This document shows, piece by piece, positions 41,565-51,138 of a DNA stretch of 64,000 nt. Source of the stretch: Nitrospina sp. (GTDB lineage: Bacteria > Nitrospinota > Nitrospinia > Nitrospinales > JACRGP01); assembly GCA_024648695.1 (NCBI GenBank), contig JACAVV010000018.1:33643-97642 (forward strand), read 5' to 3'. Within the stretch, counting starts at the first letter, position 1; each line of letters starts with the position of its first letter. A program made the translations under genes and the position numbers. The notes under the pieces were generated by a model that was not told the DNA's origin, made no database searches, and was given only the letters and a program-made list of their open reading frames with translations.

Positions 41565-44500
41565 ATGAGTGCCATTGGTCAAAAAGAACGAGCGACACAA
41601 AACAGAGTTGTTAAGCTTTTCCAAGATCATCTGGGCTATGAGTATCTCGGAGATTGGCAGGAACGGGAAGATAACAGCAATATCGAAAAAGGTCTGTTGT
41701 CTGCCTGGCTCACACGCCAAGGGGTCAGCGAAACCTTGATCAACCGCACCTTCAGAGAATTGGAGCACGCTTCTGCTCTTGGAGATGGCAAACATCTCTA
41801 TGATGCCAATAAAGAAGTCTACAGCTTACTACGCTATGGTGTGAAAGTTAAGGAAGGCGCTGGTGAGCAACACCAAACCGTATGGTTGATCGATTGGAAA
41901 CACCCGCTCAATAATCATTTTGCCGTTGCTGAGGAAGTGACTGTTAGAGGCGAGAACAAAAAACGTCCTGATGTTGTTCTTTATGTTAATGGAATTGCCC
42001 TTGGCGTTATTGAGTTAAAACGCTCCTGTGTGTCTGTAGGAGAAGGTATTCGACAAAACCTCGACAACCAAAAAAAGACGTTCATCCGCAAATTCTTCAG
42101 CACCCTACAACTGGTGATGGCCGGGAATGATACCGAAGGTCTCCGATACGGCACCATCGAAACCTCAGAAAAGCATTATTACCAATGGAAGGAGGATGTT
42201 GAAAACACTTTCGATAACCCCTTGGATTTCCATTTAAGCCGAATGTGCTCCAAAGAGCGCTTTTTGGAAATCATTCATGATTTTATCGTTTTTGATTCGG
42301 GAGTTAAAAAGACCTGTCGGCATAATCAATATTTTGGAACCAAAGCGGCGCAGGAGCGTGTTAAACGAAAACAAGGCGGAATTATCTGGCATACCCAAGG
42401 CTCGGGTAAAAGCCTGACCATGGTTTGGCTGGCCAAGTGGATACGTGAAAATGTTACTGATGCTCGTGTGGTGATAATTACGGATCGGACCGAACTGGAT
42501 GATCAAATTGAAAAGGTTTTTAAGGGAGTTGAAGAAAACATCTACCGGACCAAAAGCGGGGCTGACCTGGTAAGCACCCTCAATCAAGCCAATCCATGGT
42601 TGATCTGTTCTTTGGTACATAAATTTGGTAAGCAGTCTGATGAGAAGTCCACCAAAGAGACAGAAGAATACATAAAAGAATTAATGGCAAATTTACCCTC
42701 TGATTTCCGAGCCAAGGGCAATCTTTTTATTTTTGTAGATGAGTGCCACCGTACCCAATCTGGAAAGCTCCATGAAGCTATGAAAGCTTTGTTGCCTTCT
42801 GCCATGTTTATTGGTTTTACCGGAACACCATTGCTGAAGGTAGATAAAAAGAAAAGTATCGAGGTGTTTGGAGGCTTTATTCATACCTATAAATACCATG
42901 AAGCCGTGGCGGATGGAGTTGTTTTGGATCTTCGTTACGAAGCGAGAGATATTGATCAGTATATTACTTCCCAAGATAAAGTAGACAAATGGTTTGACCT
43001 AAAAACCAAGGGTCTTTCTGATATGGCTCGTGCTCAGTTGAAGCTTAAATGGGGAACGATGCAAAAGGTCCTATCTTCCCAGGATAGGCTGAAGCAGATT
43101 GCTAACGATATATTAATCGATATGGAAACCAGGCCAAGGTTGATGGATGGGCGTGGTAATGCAATGCTGGTTTGTTCCAGTATTTATCAAGCCTGTAAGA
43201 TTTATGAGATTTTTGAAAATACGGACTTGGCTGGGAAATGCGCCATTATTACCAGTTACCAACCATCTGTTTCAGATATCAAAGGAGAAGAATCTGGGGA
43301 AGGTTTAACAGAAAAGCTTCGCAAGTATGAAATCTATCGGCGAATGTTGGCTCACTACTTTGAGAAACCTGAAGATGAAGCCATGAATATGGCAGAGGAG
43401 TTTGAAGGGCAGGTTAAAAAGAAATTTATCGATGAACCGGGGCAGATGCGGTTGCTGATTGTTGTGGATAAATTATTGACAGGGTTTGATGCCCCTTCTG
43501 CCACTTACCTGTATATCGACAAGGAAATGCGGGACCATGGTTTGTTTCAAGCTATCTGTCGTGTCAATCGACTGGATGGAGAGGATAAGGAGTATGGTTA
43601 TATCATCGATTACAAAGACCTGTTCCACCGCTTAGAGGGGGCTATCGAAGATTATACCAGTGGAGCCTTTGATGCTTATGCCCCTGAAGATGTTCGAGGT
43701 CTTCTTACAAATAGATTGGAGAAAGCCAGGGAAAGGCTTGAAGAAATAAGAGAAACGGTTAAAGCGATTTGTGAGCCTGTATTTCAACCAAAAGGTCAAA
43801 AAGAATATATCCAGTATTTTTGTGGCGATCCGACCCAAAAAGATGACCTGCAAACCAATGAACCCAAACGTCTTGCCCTATATAAATCTATAGCCAGCCT
43901 CTTAAGGGCTTATGCCAATTTGGCAAATGAATTTGAGGAGGCAGGTTATACAGTTGATCAAGCAAAGGAAATTAAATTTGAGGTGGAACATTTTCATAAA
44001 GTCAGCGAGGAAGTAAAACTGGCAAGTGGGGATTACATCGACTTAAAAGTGTATGAACCTGCAATGCGTCACTTATTGGATTCATACATTAGAGCGGAGG
44101 AAAGTGAAGTCGTTGCTGACTTTGAAGAATTAGGTTTGATCGATCTTATTGTCAATAATGGCTTGGGTGCTTTGAATAAGGTACCAGACTCCATGAAGAA
44201 AAATGAAGAGGCCATGGCGGAGACCATAGAAAATAATATTCGCAAAGTCATAATTGATGAACAGGCTGTAAATCCCAAATACTATGAAAAGATGTCAGAA
44301 CTGCTAAATGCTCTCATTGAGGATAGACGCAAGCAAGCCATTTCCTATAAAGAGTATTTGGAGAAAGTCAAAGAGCTTTCAATTAAGGCAGTTAATCCTG
44401 GAGGAATTGATCAAAATGACTACCCTGGAACCATGGATACGCCAGGCAAAAAAGCTTTATATGATAATATTGGCCAAAATGAAGACTTAGCTAACCGTAT

Positions 44501-44657
44501 TGATTTGGCTGTAAAAAATACCAAAAAGGCGGATTGGATTGGAAACCGAATCAAGGAAAGAGAAGTAGCGGCTGCAATTTGTGCCGAACTTGAGGAACAG
44601 GAGGATCAACTTAATAAAATACTTGAACTGGTGAAAAATCAACATGAGTACCAGTAA
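41565..44657 (+). CDS. hsdR: Type I restriction endonuclease subunit HsdR
   Basis: 1030 residues. N-terminal nuclease domain with PD...ELK (RPDVVLYVNGIALGVIELKR, about 133-152), then the SF2 translocase: Walker A HTQGSGKS (about 276-283), ITDRTELDDQI, Walker B DECH (about 391) and FTGTPL, followed by LLTGFDAP and AICRVNRLD. The C-terminal helical region binds the methylase. It pulls DNA in an ATP-driven way and cuts unmodified DNA far from the site. All motifs are intact. Its 3' end overlaps the next gene by 14 nt. Confidence 0.95.
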   Translation: MSAIGQKERATQNRVVKLFQDHLGYEYLGDWQEREDNSNIEKGLLSAWLTRQGVSETLINRTFRELEHASALGDGKHLYDANKEVYSLLRYGVKVKEGAGEQHQTVWLIDWKHPLNNHFAVAEEVTVRGENKKRPDVVLYVNGIALGVIELKRSCVSVGEGIRQNLDNQKKTFIRKFFSTLQLVMAGNDTEGLRYGTIETSEKHYYQWKEDVENTFDNPLDFHLSRMCSKERFLEIIHDFIVFDSGVKKTCRHNQYFGTKAAQERVKRKQGGIIWHTQGSGKSLTMVWLAKWIRENVTDARVVIITDRTELDDQIEKVFKGVEENIYRTKSGADLVSTLNQANPWLICSLVHKFGKQSDEKSTKETEEYIKELMANLPSDFRAKGNLFIFVDECHRTQSGKLHEAMKALLPSAMFIGFTGTPLLKVDKKKSIEVFGGFIHTYKYHEAVADGVVLDLRYEARDIDQYITSQDKVDKWFDLKTKGLSDMARAQLKLKWGTMQKVLSSQDRLKQIANDILIDMETRPRLMDGRGNAMLVCSSIYQACKIYEIFENTDLAGKCAIITSYQPSVSDIKGEESGEGLTEKLRKYEIYRRMLAHYFEKPEDEAMNMAEEFEGQVKKKFIDEPGQMRLLIVVDKLLTGFDAPSATYLYIDKEMRDHGLFQAICRVNRLDGEDKEYGYIIDYKDLFHRLEGAIEDYTSGAFDAYAPEDVRGLLTNRLEKARERLEEIRETVKAICEPVFQPKGQKEYIQYFCGDPTQKDDLQTNEPKRLALYKSIASLLRAYANLANEFEEAGYTVDQAKEIKFEVEHFHKVSEEVKLASGDYIDLKVYEPAMRHLLDSYIRAEESEVVADFEELGLIDLIVNNGLGALNKVPDSMKKNEEAMAETIENNIRKVIIDEQAVNPKYYEKMSELLNALIEDRRKQAISYKEYLEKVKELSIKAVNPGGIDQNDYPGTMDTPGKKALYDNIGQNEDLANRIDLAVKNTKKADWIGNRIKEREVAAAICAELEEQEDQLNKILELVKNQHEYQ

Positions 44658-45372
44658 TACGACTATAAAGGTCTCGGGTATTTCTGTTCAGATCCTTCGC
44701 AAGAAAATCAAGAATCTTCATTTAGGAGTTTATCCACCTGATGGCATTGTAAGAGTTTCGGTGCCTCAACACATTACCAATGAAAATGTAAGGTTGGCCG
44801 TCATCTCAAGGCTTGGTTGGATCAAGAAACAGCAGGAGGCATTTAAAAATCAGCCTCGTCAGACGGAACGCGAATATGTATCGGGAGAGAGCCATTATTT
44901 CCTTGGCAAAAGGTACTTATTAAAAGTGATAGAACGGTATGGCAAGCACGAGGTTGAATTAAAAAATAATTCAAAGATGCTTCTGTATGTTCAACCTGGA
45001 ACATCCCGGCAAAACCGTGAACTGGTAATCAACAATTGGTATCGCCAAAACCTTAAGGAGACAACAGCCACCTTGCTTAAAAAGTGGGAACCTAAAGTTG
45101 GGAAAAAGGTTCAGAGTTGGGGAATTAAGAAGATGAAGACCAAATGGGGAAGTTGCAATATCCCGGCAAAGCGAATTTGGTTAAATCTGGAGCTGGCCAA
45201 AAAGCCCTCTGAATGCCTGGAATATATTTTGGTTCATGAACTGGTTCATTTGCACGAAAGACTTCATAACGATAATTTCAAACAATTGATGGATAAGTAT
45301 TTGCCAGCTTGGCGCAAAAGCCGAGATATTTTAAAAAGAGAACCTCTGGCTTATGAGACTTGGGAGTATTGA
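44644..45372 (+). CDS. YgjP-like (DUF45) metallopeptidase-fold protein
   Basis: 242 residues. The zinc-binding HELVH with downstream His (LVHELVHLHERLHNDNFKQLMDKY) and the block TKWGSCNIPAKRIWLNLELAKKP are diagnostic for the YgjP/WLM-related DUF45 family. Such genes often accompany hsdR, but their substrate is unknown; a peptidase role in controlling the restriction complex is a guess. Start overlaps hsdR by 14 nt, so translation is coupled, and it closes the R-M operon. Confidence 0.85.
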   Translation: MSTSNTTIKVSGISVQILRKKIKNLHLGVYPPDGIVRVSVPQHITNENVRLAVISRLGWIKKQQEAFKNQPRQTEREYVSGESHYFLGKRYLLKVIERYGKHEVELKNNSKMLLYVQPGTSRQNRELVINNWYRQNLKETTATLLKKWEPKVGKKVQSWGIKKMKTKWGSCNIPAKRIWLNLELAKKPSECLEYILVHELVHLHERLHNDNFKQLMDKYLPAWRKSRDILKREPLAYETWEY

Positions 45373-45469
45373 ATTGAACCCGCTTTAGAAAAATTGGGCG
45401 TTTAAAAAAGTATTTCCCTTAAAATTGATTTTCACAACCAATCATTAAAGGAAAAGTGGAGTTTAAAAC

Positions 45470-46219
45470 ATGTACAAAGGTCCCACACTGGAGTCAATTA
45501 AAAAGATGGTTTCTGAGAAACTTGAAAAAGCCGTTTTAATTGAAAAGAAAACTCAAAATTCAACCAAGTCGATGACATGGATGGCTCCCTTTGAATCAGA
45601 GAAGGATTCTGAAGCCGAAAAAATTGAGAGAGGGTTAAAATCAAAAGTAATAGGTATCTTGTTCTGCCACCCCGAAAGTCCTTTGGGGAAAAGCGAGATT
45701 TTGCCTCATTTTGGATACTTTCATGAACGATCAAAAAATTTCATTGATTTCTTTTGGGCAGGATATTGCCAAAAATGGCCGTCACTATGGAAATCAGAAA
45801 AGAAGGTAGAGATAAACCTTGATGGTGAGGATTGGTTTTATAGCGACAAAGACTATAATCTTGTAAGAGCCAATATAGAGGAAATTTCAAATTGGGAATA
45901 TAGTGGTGAAACAGAATTACTATTGATAGGTGTTCGAAATAATAAAAGTGGTTTGTTAGATTTTGATTTTAATTGTTCCTGTACTTTCAATTTAGACCTA
46001 ATGAATCAGGATAAGGCTTTTGTTACGGTGAGGGGGTTTTTTGAATCAATATTTCGCTTTGCTGAGTCTTATGAGGGAACCGATTTTGTTTGGGATTTTA
46101 GCGATAGAGTAGGAGGAAAGAAATTCTTTAATAGTATAGTTGAAGCAGTTATTCCCAAGAAACTTCAATCAACTTATAAAAGCACGAAACATTTCGCCGT
46201 AAAGGATCTTTCAAGTTAG
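45470..46219 (+). CDS. Hypothetical protein upstream of the Lit-like protease
   Basis: 249 residues, soluble, no transmembrane segment. I do not recognise the family. Central beta-rich part with many aromatic residues (EDWFYSDKDYNL, ISNWEYSGETELLLIG) and a Cys pair FNCSCTF. It starts 97 nt after the R-M operon and is 78 nt before the metalloprotease gene on the same strand, so the two may form a pair. A GGAAAAGTGGAG ribosome site precedes the ATG. Confidence 0.6.
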   Translation: MYKGPTLESIKKMVSEKLEKAVLIEKKTQNSTKSMTWMAPFESEKDSEAEKIERGLKSKVIGILFCHPESPLGKSEILPHFGYFHERSKNFIDFFWAGYCQKWPSLWKSEKKVEINLDGEDWFYSDKDYNLVRANIEEISNWEYSGETELLLIGVRNNKSGLLDFDFNCSCTFNLDLMNQDKAFVTVRGFFESIFRFAESYEGTDFVWDFSDRVGGKKFFNSIVEAVIPKKLQSTYKSTKHFAVKDLSS

Positions 46220-46297
46220 CTTAAATCTTTTTCCTAGGTTTTATCTGCGTGAAAAAGTTAACCAAATTAGGAAAAACTGTAATAATTTAATATTGAA

Positions 46298-47344
46298 ATG
46301 ATATTTGATATTTCCACGATTTCTGACCCTGCATTAAAAGATCAATATGATCGATTAAAAAAGAGGGGTGAATCTACTGCCGGTGCAATACAAAAGGCCT
46401 ATTCATTACCAAGCATCTCAATTGACTTTGATAGTTCTTCAGATTTCAATGCGTCTGCAGGGTCTGAAGGGAAGGGATATGCGATAAGGCTTAATTCTGC
46501 TGTTCCATTACTAATTTATTTAGTATTTGAAAAGTTATTTTCCTTCCCAACTATATTGCCAGAAATCAGTTCAACAGACGAACCAGTCAGCGACTATTCG
46601 GTTCCTTTTATTGTAGACCCTGGTGATATTAACGCTCGTCAAGAATGGGAAATTCAGTTAACGGAATTACGGTCCTTTACAGCAAGGATGTTGGCAGATA
46701 TTTCCATGACTTACATTTTATTGCATGAGTTCGGTCACGTACTATGTGGACATGTAGAGGGTAACAAGCATTATAACGGGAGTTCCAAAATATTAGAATT
46801 AAATGCAATGCCTTCTACTGGCGATTTCAAATCCAGTGATCGGAATCAAGCGTGGGAATATGATGCCGATGCAGTAGCGGTAACTTTACTGATGCGTTAT
46901 GTTGAAGAATTAATGGAAGACATTGATAAAAACGAACGAACAAAGAAGGTTTTTTATAAGGGAGAAGACACACTTCCTCATATTCTTTCCTTATTTTCTG
47001 TTTCTTTATTTGCCTTGTTTTCATATGTTCGAGGGGCCAGGTATAAACTAAATCGTTATAGTAGCCATCCCCATCCTATGGTTCGAAGTTTTTACATAAA
47101 AGACATGTTGGTAAAAGCAGCAGAAGATCTTTGGCCACTCAACAGAAAATCCTTTATTTCCTTACAGGATGAACGTTTGGAAGAGTTTTTTTTAGCTTTA
47201 GAGGAACTAGAATTGATTGATGGAAAAAGATTTTCAGAAGGCTACATGGATTCCATAAACGGGGAACTTAGCCGTTTACGAGAACTTCAGGCTTGTTACC
47301 GTGAAAGTTGTGCAGAATGGACTTGGATAGGATGGGAGAAGTGA
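46298..47344 (+). CDS. Lit-like HExxH metalloprotease (possible phage-exclusion protein)
   Basis: 348 residues. Zinc-site HEFGH in YILLHEFGHVLCGHVEG (about 146-150), third ligand Glu in AWEYDADAVAVTLLMRY and a later HPHPMVRSFYI. The same order (HExxH, ExxAD, then HP) occurs in the Lit peptidase (U49), which cleaves EF-Tu during phage infection and aborts it. Overall similarity is limited, and M48-type housekeeping peptidases are an alternative. A hydrophobic helix (LSLFSVSLFALFSYV) could touch the membrane. Its place in a defence-rich element favours an abortive-infection role (inference). Confidence 0.65.
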   Translation: MIFDISTISDPALKDQYDRLKKRGESTAGAIQKAYSLPSISIDFDSSSDFNASAGSEGKGYAIRLNSAVPLLIYLVFEKLFSFPTILPEISSTDEPVSDYSVPFIVDPGDINARQEWEIQLTELRSFTARMLADISMTYILLHEFGHVLCGHVEGNKHYNGSSKILELNAMPSTGDFKSSDRNQAWEYDADAVAVTLLMRYVEELMEDIDKNERTKKVFYKGEDTLPHILSLFSVSLFALFSYVRGARYKLNRYSSHPHPMVRSFYIKDMLVKAAEDLWPLNRKSFISLQDERLEEFFLALEELELIDGKRFSEGYMDSINGELSRLRELQACYRESCAEWTWIGWEK

Positions 47345-47448
47345 AGGGCGTGGATTTCAATGAATTCCTTCCTCTAATTTCTTGACCGAGGAACCTGCTT
47401 GTAAACGCTTTTATTGCGAACCGCAATTAAAATATCCCCATAATTCTT

Positions 47449-48561
47449 TTAGAGCATTAAATCCTTAAAGCTATGGGCTTCCCCATCACAAACTATTGAC
47501 CAACTGTTCCCATTTATAATTGATTTTCTAAGTATAACCCTGCCGAGTTTCCTTTCTACACGATATGGCAGTTTATTTATTTTTCTAAGCAGGCCTTTTT
47601 CTTTTTGATTAGCTCTAACCTTTTTTATTTTAGACGCCCCTGCAATGTAAGCCTTTTTGGAATAATGCGTTATTCTTTGTAAATCATCTTTGCTAGGAAT
47701 TTTAGTTCTTCCATGATGAAATGGGGTTACCAAAGAAATATTATTTTTGGCAACAAATTTATCCCAAACTTTTTCGTGATGACCATTCTTTGAACCATGA
47801 TGCGGTATTTTAAATACTTCAGCCTTATTTGAGAAATTTATTCTCCCGTTTACTATTGCTGACCATCCATCATCATTAACACCAAGTTCTTCGAGATCAG
47901 AGCCTAACAATAAGCACAGATCACCAATTTTAAGCAAAAGAACAATTGAAGTATGATTGGGTCTTAATTCACGTATATTTCTTAATGGTTCAAGTTTTTT
48001 AGGTATCAGTTTCGCAATACTTTGCAAACTTTTAATTTGGGCTGCATATGAAGGACTGAGTGCCAATATTTGGCGTTCAAGGGCAATACCTTCAAGGGTA
48101 ATGGAATCTTGATGAATTATAGTGAATTCACTGGCCAATATGAATTTCTCCACTGAATTGTTATCACTAATTCTTTCATTAAAGATTTCAAGTATTTTAT
48201 TAAATTCGTGAGTGGATGATTTTGTAGCCCCAGGTATATCTGATAAACCAAATATGAGTCGTAAAAATTCTGGTTCCTGCATTGCTTTGGAAAAAACAAA
48301 GAATGAATTTTTTGCCTTTTCACATATTTTGCTTATACCCTTAATATGATCTGTATCCCAATGGGTTGCTATAATATGAATTATGTTATTTGATTCTACA
48401 CCTATTTTATCTAAATAATTTAGTCCGCAAGGATTGTCATCCTTGTCTAAACATGAATCGACCACTATCCAATCATTATTACCAATATGGATCAACATAG
48501 ATTCACCAAAACCTTTACCAAAAATACAAAGCTCAAACTCACATGGCAAAGGCGCTTTCAT
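47449..48561 (-). CDS. Metallo-beta-lactamase-fold hydrolase (ComEC-like type)
   Basis: 370 residues. The di-metal site is IIATHWDTDHIKG (HxDxDH with the leading His, about 64-71), further His in FKIPHHGSKNGHHE, and VTPFHHGRTKIPS. This is the ComEC/Rec2 C-terminal subfamily, often phosphodiesterases or nucleases. No membrane segment, so a soluble hydrolase. Last gene of a tight minus-strand operon (4 nt after the 189-residue gene). Similar lone MBL enzymes are common in defence islands; substrate unknown. Confidence 0.8.
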   Translation of the reverse strand: MKAPLPCEFELCIFGKGFGESMLIHIGNNDWIVVDSCLDKDDNPCGLNYLDKIGVESNNIIHIIATHWDTDHIKGISKICEKAKNSFFVFSKAMQEPEFLRLIFGLSDIPGATKSSTHEFNKILEIFNERISDNNSVEKFILASEFTIIHQDSITLEGIALERQILALSPSYAAQIKSLQSIAKLIPKKLEPLRNIRELRPNHTSIVLLLKIGDLCLLLGSDLEELGVNDDGWSAIVNGRINFSNKAEVFKIPHHGSKNGHHEKVWDKFVAKNNISLVTPFHHGRTKIPSKDDLQRITHYSKKAYIAGASKIKKVRANQKEKGLLRKINKLPYRVERKLGRVILRKSIINGNSWSIVCDGEAHSFKDLML

Positions 48562-48565
48562 ATTA

Positions 48566-49135
48566 TTATTTTGAAAATTTTTTTATAAGGTTACTATAAT
48601 AAATAGCTTTAATTTTAGCTTTGTTTTCTATACTCCCCCAAACTGGCATCATTCTAAATACTATTAAAGAAGAGTTTTTACATTGCCCTTTATCAGTAAT
48701 TTCATGACCAACATGCCAACTAAACAACGCTCCTTTAACTATATACTTCCTTTCATCTTCTTTAACTTCAAAAATAGAAAAATCTATATAATCCTCAAAG
48801 TCTGCCGAATTTGAATCATCATCCTCTTTATGGATTCTTGCTTGGAAAGAATCATTGTCATAAATTTCTATAATTTCAGCTTCCCATTTGCAAATAGTTT
48901 TAAAGGAGGGCAAACTTTTAATCGGTGGTTTAGAAAGCTTTGGTACGCGAATTTGCTGAATATCTCTAAAGTTTATTACCGTACTTATATTTCCATTTAC
49001 GGGTTGTTTAGTGTAGTCACTACTTTCATCAGACCTTGAGTAAGGTTTGAGATTAATCGCTTCTATTGGCTTAAATGCAGACCCACTTTTCTGACTATAA
49101 TCGGATTCAATTTCTACCAATGATGAATTTTGCAT
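48566..49135 (-). CDS. Hypothetical protein, middle gene of the MBL operon
   Basis: 189 residues, soluble. N-terminal 75 residues are Ser/Pro/Lys-rich and likely disordered; the C-terminal part (KTICKWEAEIIEIYDNDSFQARIHK ... YIDFSIFEVKEDERKYIVKGALFSWHVG) reads as a small beta-barrel, perhaps OB- or SH3-like. No family recognised. It lies 7 nt after the 222-residue gene and 4 nt before the MBL gene. Confidence 0.6.
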   Translation of the reverse strand: MQNSSLVEIESDYSQKSGSAFKPIEAINLKPYSRSDESSDYTKQPVNGNISTVINFRDIQQIRVPKLSKPPIKSLPSFKTICKWEAEIIEIYDNDSFQARIHKEDDDSNSADFEDYIDFSIFEVKEDERKYIVKGALFSWHVGHEITDKGQCKNSSLIVFRMMPVWGSIENKAKIKAIYYSNLIKKFSK

Positions 49136-49142
49136 AACTTCA

Positions 49143-49811
49143 CTATACCAAACTAGTTAGATGGTTATGTATTTTTTTCCACTTTTCCAAGGTTGGCAAA
49201 AATTGGCTATTTAAAACTTCTAAAAGTTTTTTGGTCCCATTTTGAGGGTCAAATTCGCCTAATTCAAAATGCTCATTTAAATTGATAAAAAGTCCATAAT
49301 TCAATTTTTCTGAGGGACGCAATTTAATTAATGAGTACCCTTCATAATCTCCCTTTTTAGTTTCGTCCTTAATTATCAATTCTTGCAAGCCTGGATTATC
49401 AGTTATAGCTTTCCAGTCGTCCTTAGGAGCAAATCTATGTCCAAAATTATGCCACTTTTCATCAGTTCTTAAGTTAAAGTCTGCCTCTGGATTTATCCCC
49501 AATGCTTTTACAGGTGTATGGTGTAAGTGGTCAAAGCTTTGTACAACTAGGTCTCTTAACCTTTCAAAATAGGCGTCCATTCTGGTTAAAACCATAAACC
49601 GATTTTCCGTAACATTAAAATGGCACCAATCTATTTGAAAATTTGCTATATCACGATGAACGACATTAAAGGTGTCTTTTGCTTCATTAACATCTGTTTG
49701 AGAAAATATATTAAAATTTGAAAACCATAATGGGTGAAATATAGCTGGATTAAATCTACCCACAACCACAATTGACAGCGCTTGAGTTTCTGGTGATATG
49801 TTTTCGCTCAT
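49143..49811 (-). CDS. Hypothetical protein, first gene of the MBL operon
   Basis: 222 residues, soluble. The middle region (RMDAYFERLRDLVVQSFDHLHHTPVKALGINPE) faintly resembles the core of the TIGR04255 family of sporadically distributed proteins, which occur in defence islands, but the match is weak. Ends with a helix (FLPTLEKWKKIHNHL). First of three closely packed genes. Confidence 0.6.
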   Translation of the reverse strand: MSENISPETQALSIVVVGRFNPAIFHPLWFSNFNIFSQTDVNEAKDTFNVVHRDIANFQIDWCHFNVTENRFMVLTRMDAYFERLRDLVVQSFDHLHHTPVKALGINPEADFNLRTDEKWHNFGHRFAPKDDWKAITDNPGLQELIIKDETKKGDYEGYSLIKLRPSEKLNYGLFINLNEHFELGEFDPQNGTKKLLEVLNSQFLPTLEKWKKIHNHLTSLV

Positions 49812-50193
49812 TTTTATTCAATTCAAAAGTCGCTTTAAATCTATCTTACAGGGTTTAATCTTAATGGAGAATTTAAGTTTTTAATCAAGACTAAGAATTT
49901 GAAATCAGAATTTTATCACGGAAATTGCTAGATCTAAGGAATTTATTATAAATCATTGCCACACCAAATAATTGAGTGTTTGCGGTCAGTTTTTTAAGCC
50001 TTTGAGAACGATTTGTATAATACTAGATTTTTGAAAACTTAACTTTTCCCTACAAAAAATGAGAAAACTTTCTTATTTTTTTAAAGGTTTTCGGGAAACC
50101 TTGGCAATGAGAAGGACTTTGAAGCTATTAGCAAAGGCACAATTAAGATCTATTCAAGATCCTTGGTCGAGTTGATTGGATCGGTCAGAAGTT
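49812..50193. other. 382-bp intergenic region with possible promoter
   Basis: Between the MBL operon start and the next minus-strand gene. A TATAAT-like -10 (TATAATAC near 50016-50023) is on the plus strand with no gene that follows it. A 38-codon plus frame (about 50060-50176) is basic but has no ribosome site and was not called. The promoter of the MBL operon should lie near 49830-49900. Confidence 0.4.
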
Positions 50194-50541
50194 TTAATTT
50201 AAATATTCTGGTTTATAAAAGAAATATAAAATTCCAACCATTATAAAATATACAATAGTAGTGGCAATATATCTTGGTTTTCTATCATGAATTAAATCGT
50301 AGAGAAAAGGGTAGATGAAAGCTGTTAGTATTGCGCATCCGAATGATAAGCCTAGGAAATAAAAATGAAAGTCTTTACCTGAAATTATTGAGGCAAGTAG
50401 TAATAGTCCAAAATAACAATAGCCAAACCTTTCAAAAATTTTTTGTTCGTAAGGCTTAATTCCTGCCATACTGTTCATTTCGTCAAACGCCCTTCTTTCA
50501 TCAGGAGAAAAGCAGTACTTACCATTTTTCATTTTACCCAT
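50194..50541 (-). CDS. Small membrane protein
   Basis: 115 residues from the ATG at 50541. The frame is open to 50583, but that upstream part overlaps a pseudogene remnant in another frame, so the internal ATG is preferred. Three hydrophobic segments (CYFGLLLLASIISG, FYFLGLSFGCAILTAFIYPFL, ATTIVYFIMVGILYFFY) indicate an integral membrane protein with a cytosolic N-terminus. Function unknown; small membrane proteins in such places are often effectors or immunity proteins, but nothing here shows it. Confidence 0.5.
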   Translation of the reverse strand: MGKMKNGKYCFSPDERRAFDEMNSMAGIKPYEQKIFERFGYCYFGLLLLASIISGKDFHFYFLGLSFGCAILTAFIYPFLYDLIHDRKPRYIATTIVYFIMVGILYFFYKPEYLN

Positions 50542-50548
50542 TATCATT

Positions 50549-50623
50549 CTACCTAATTTTGGAAAGCAACACATCATAGACATCTATTAAGGGATTTCTA
50601 GTCCCCTGTAGCTCCTTTCGGAG
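50549..50623 (-). pseudogene. Remnant of an endonuclease I-like C-terminus (copy B)
   Basis: Minus-strand translation gives LRKELQGTRNPLIDVYDVLL, flanked by stops. It matches copy A at 51139-51323 and the QGNRNPF motif that ends the endonuclease I (EndA) core. Only about 24 residues survive. Confidence 0.5.
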
Positions 50624-50670
50624 CTAATTATTTTCTTAGAATAAAGCATCACACTCATTATCACCCAAAG

Positions 50671-50877
50671 TTATTCCTTAGGTTCTTTTTTGGTTGCTGG
50701 TGCTGCTGGAAGAACGTTATCTTTAGGCCCTCTAGTTGAACTATAAATATTCCAAGCGAGAGCAAGCATTCCTAACCCAATAGTACCTATCACCCATTTT
50801 ATAGTTCCATAGGCCCTTGTTATTTCTTTTTCCAGAAAACCTATTTTGTCTTGAAAGGAATTCTTCATGTTATCCAA
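50671..50877 (-). CDS. Small single-span membrane protein
   Basis: 68 residues from a TTG at 50877, or 65 from the ATG 9 nt later. Layout: amphipathic helix (SFQDKIGFLEKEITRAYG), one transmembrane helix (WVIGTIGLGMLALAWNIY), then a short Pro/Ala/Lys tail. The pattern is common in small phage or plasmid proteins. No clear ribosome site. Confidence 0.45.
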   Translation of the reverse strand: MDNMKNSFQDKIGFLEKEITRAYGTIKWVIGTIGLGMLALAWNIYSSTRGPKDNVLPAAPATKKEPKE

Positions 50878-51138
50878 ATCTTTTTGAAGAAGTTTAGTAT
50901 TAATATGTTTGGGGGGCTGTGAAATTGCCTCATGGATACTCTCTTCGAATCTCTACGCGGTCTGGATTTATAGCGAAAACCATCGCTACTAAGGCAGCTA
51001 AAGAGGAAACAATAATAGTTAGGTATTTACTATCTACAGGATTTGGCATTTATCATCTATTCCATAAGGGTAAAAAGTTTTTTTTATCTCTACTAAAAAG
51101 CACACCTAATAACTCAGTTTTCATTCCCCACCTTCGGT

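Noticed and set aside
50060..50176. 38-codon basic plus-strand frame
   Set aside because: Too short and without ribosome site to call.
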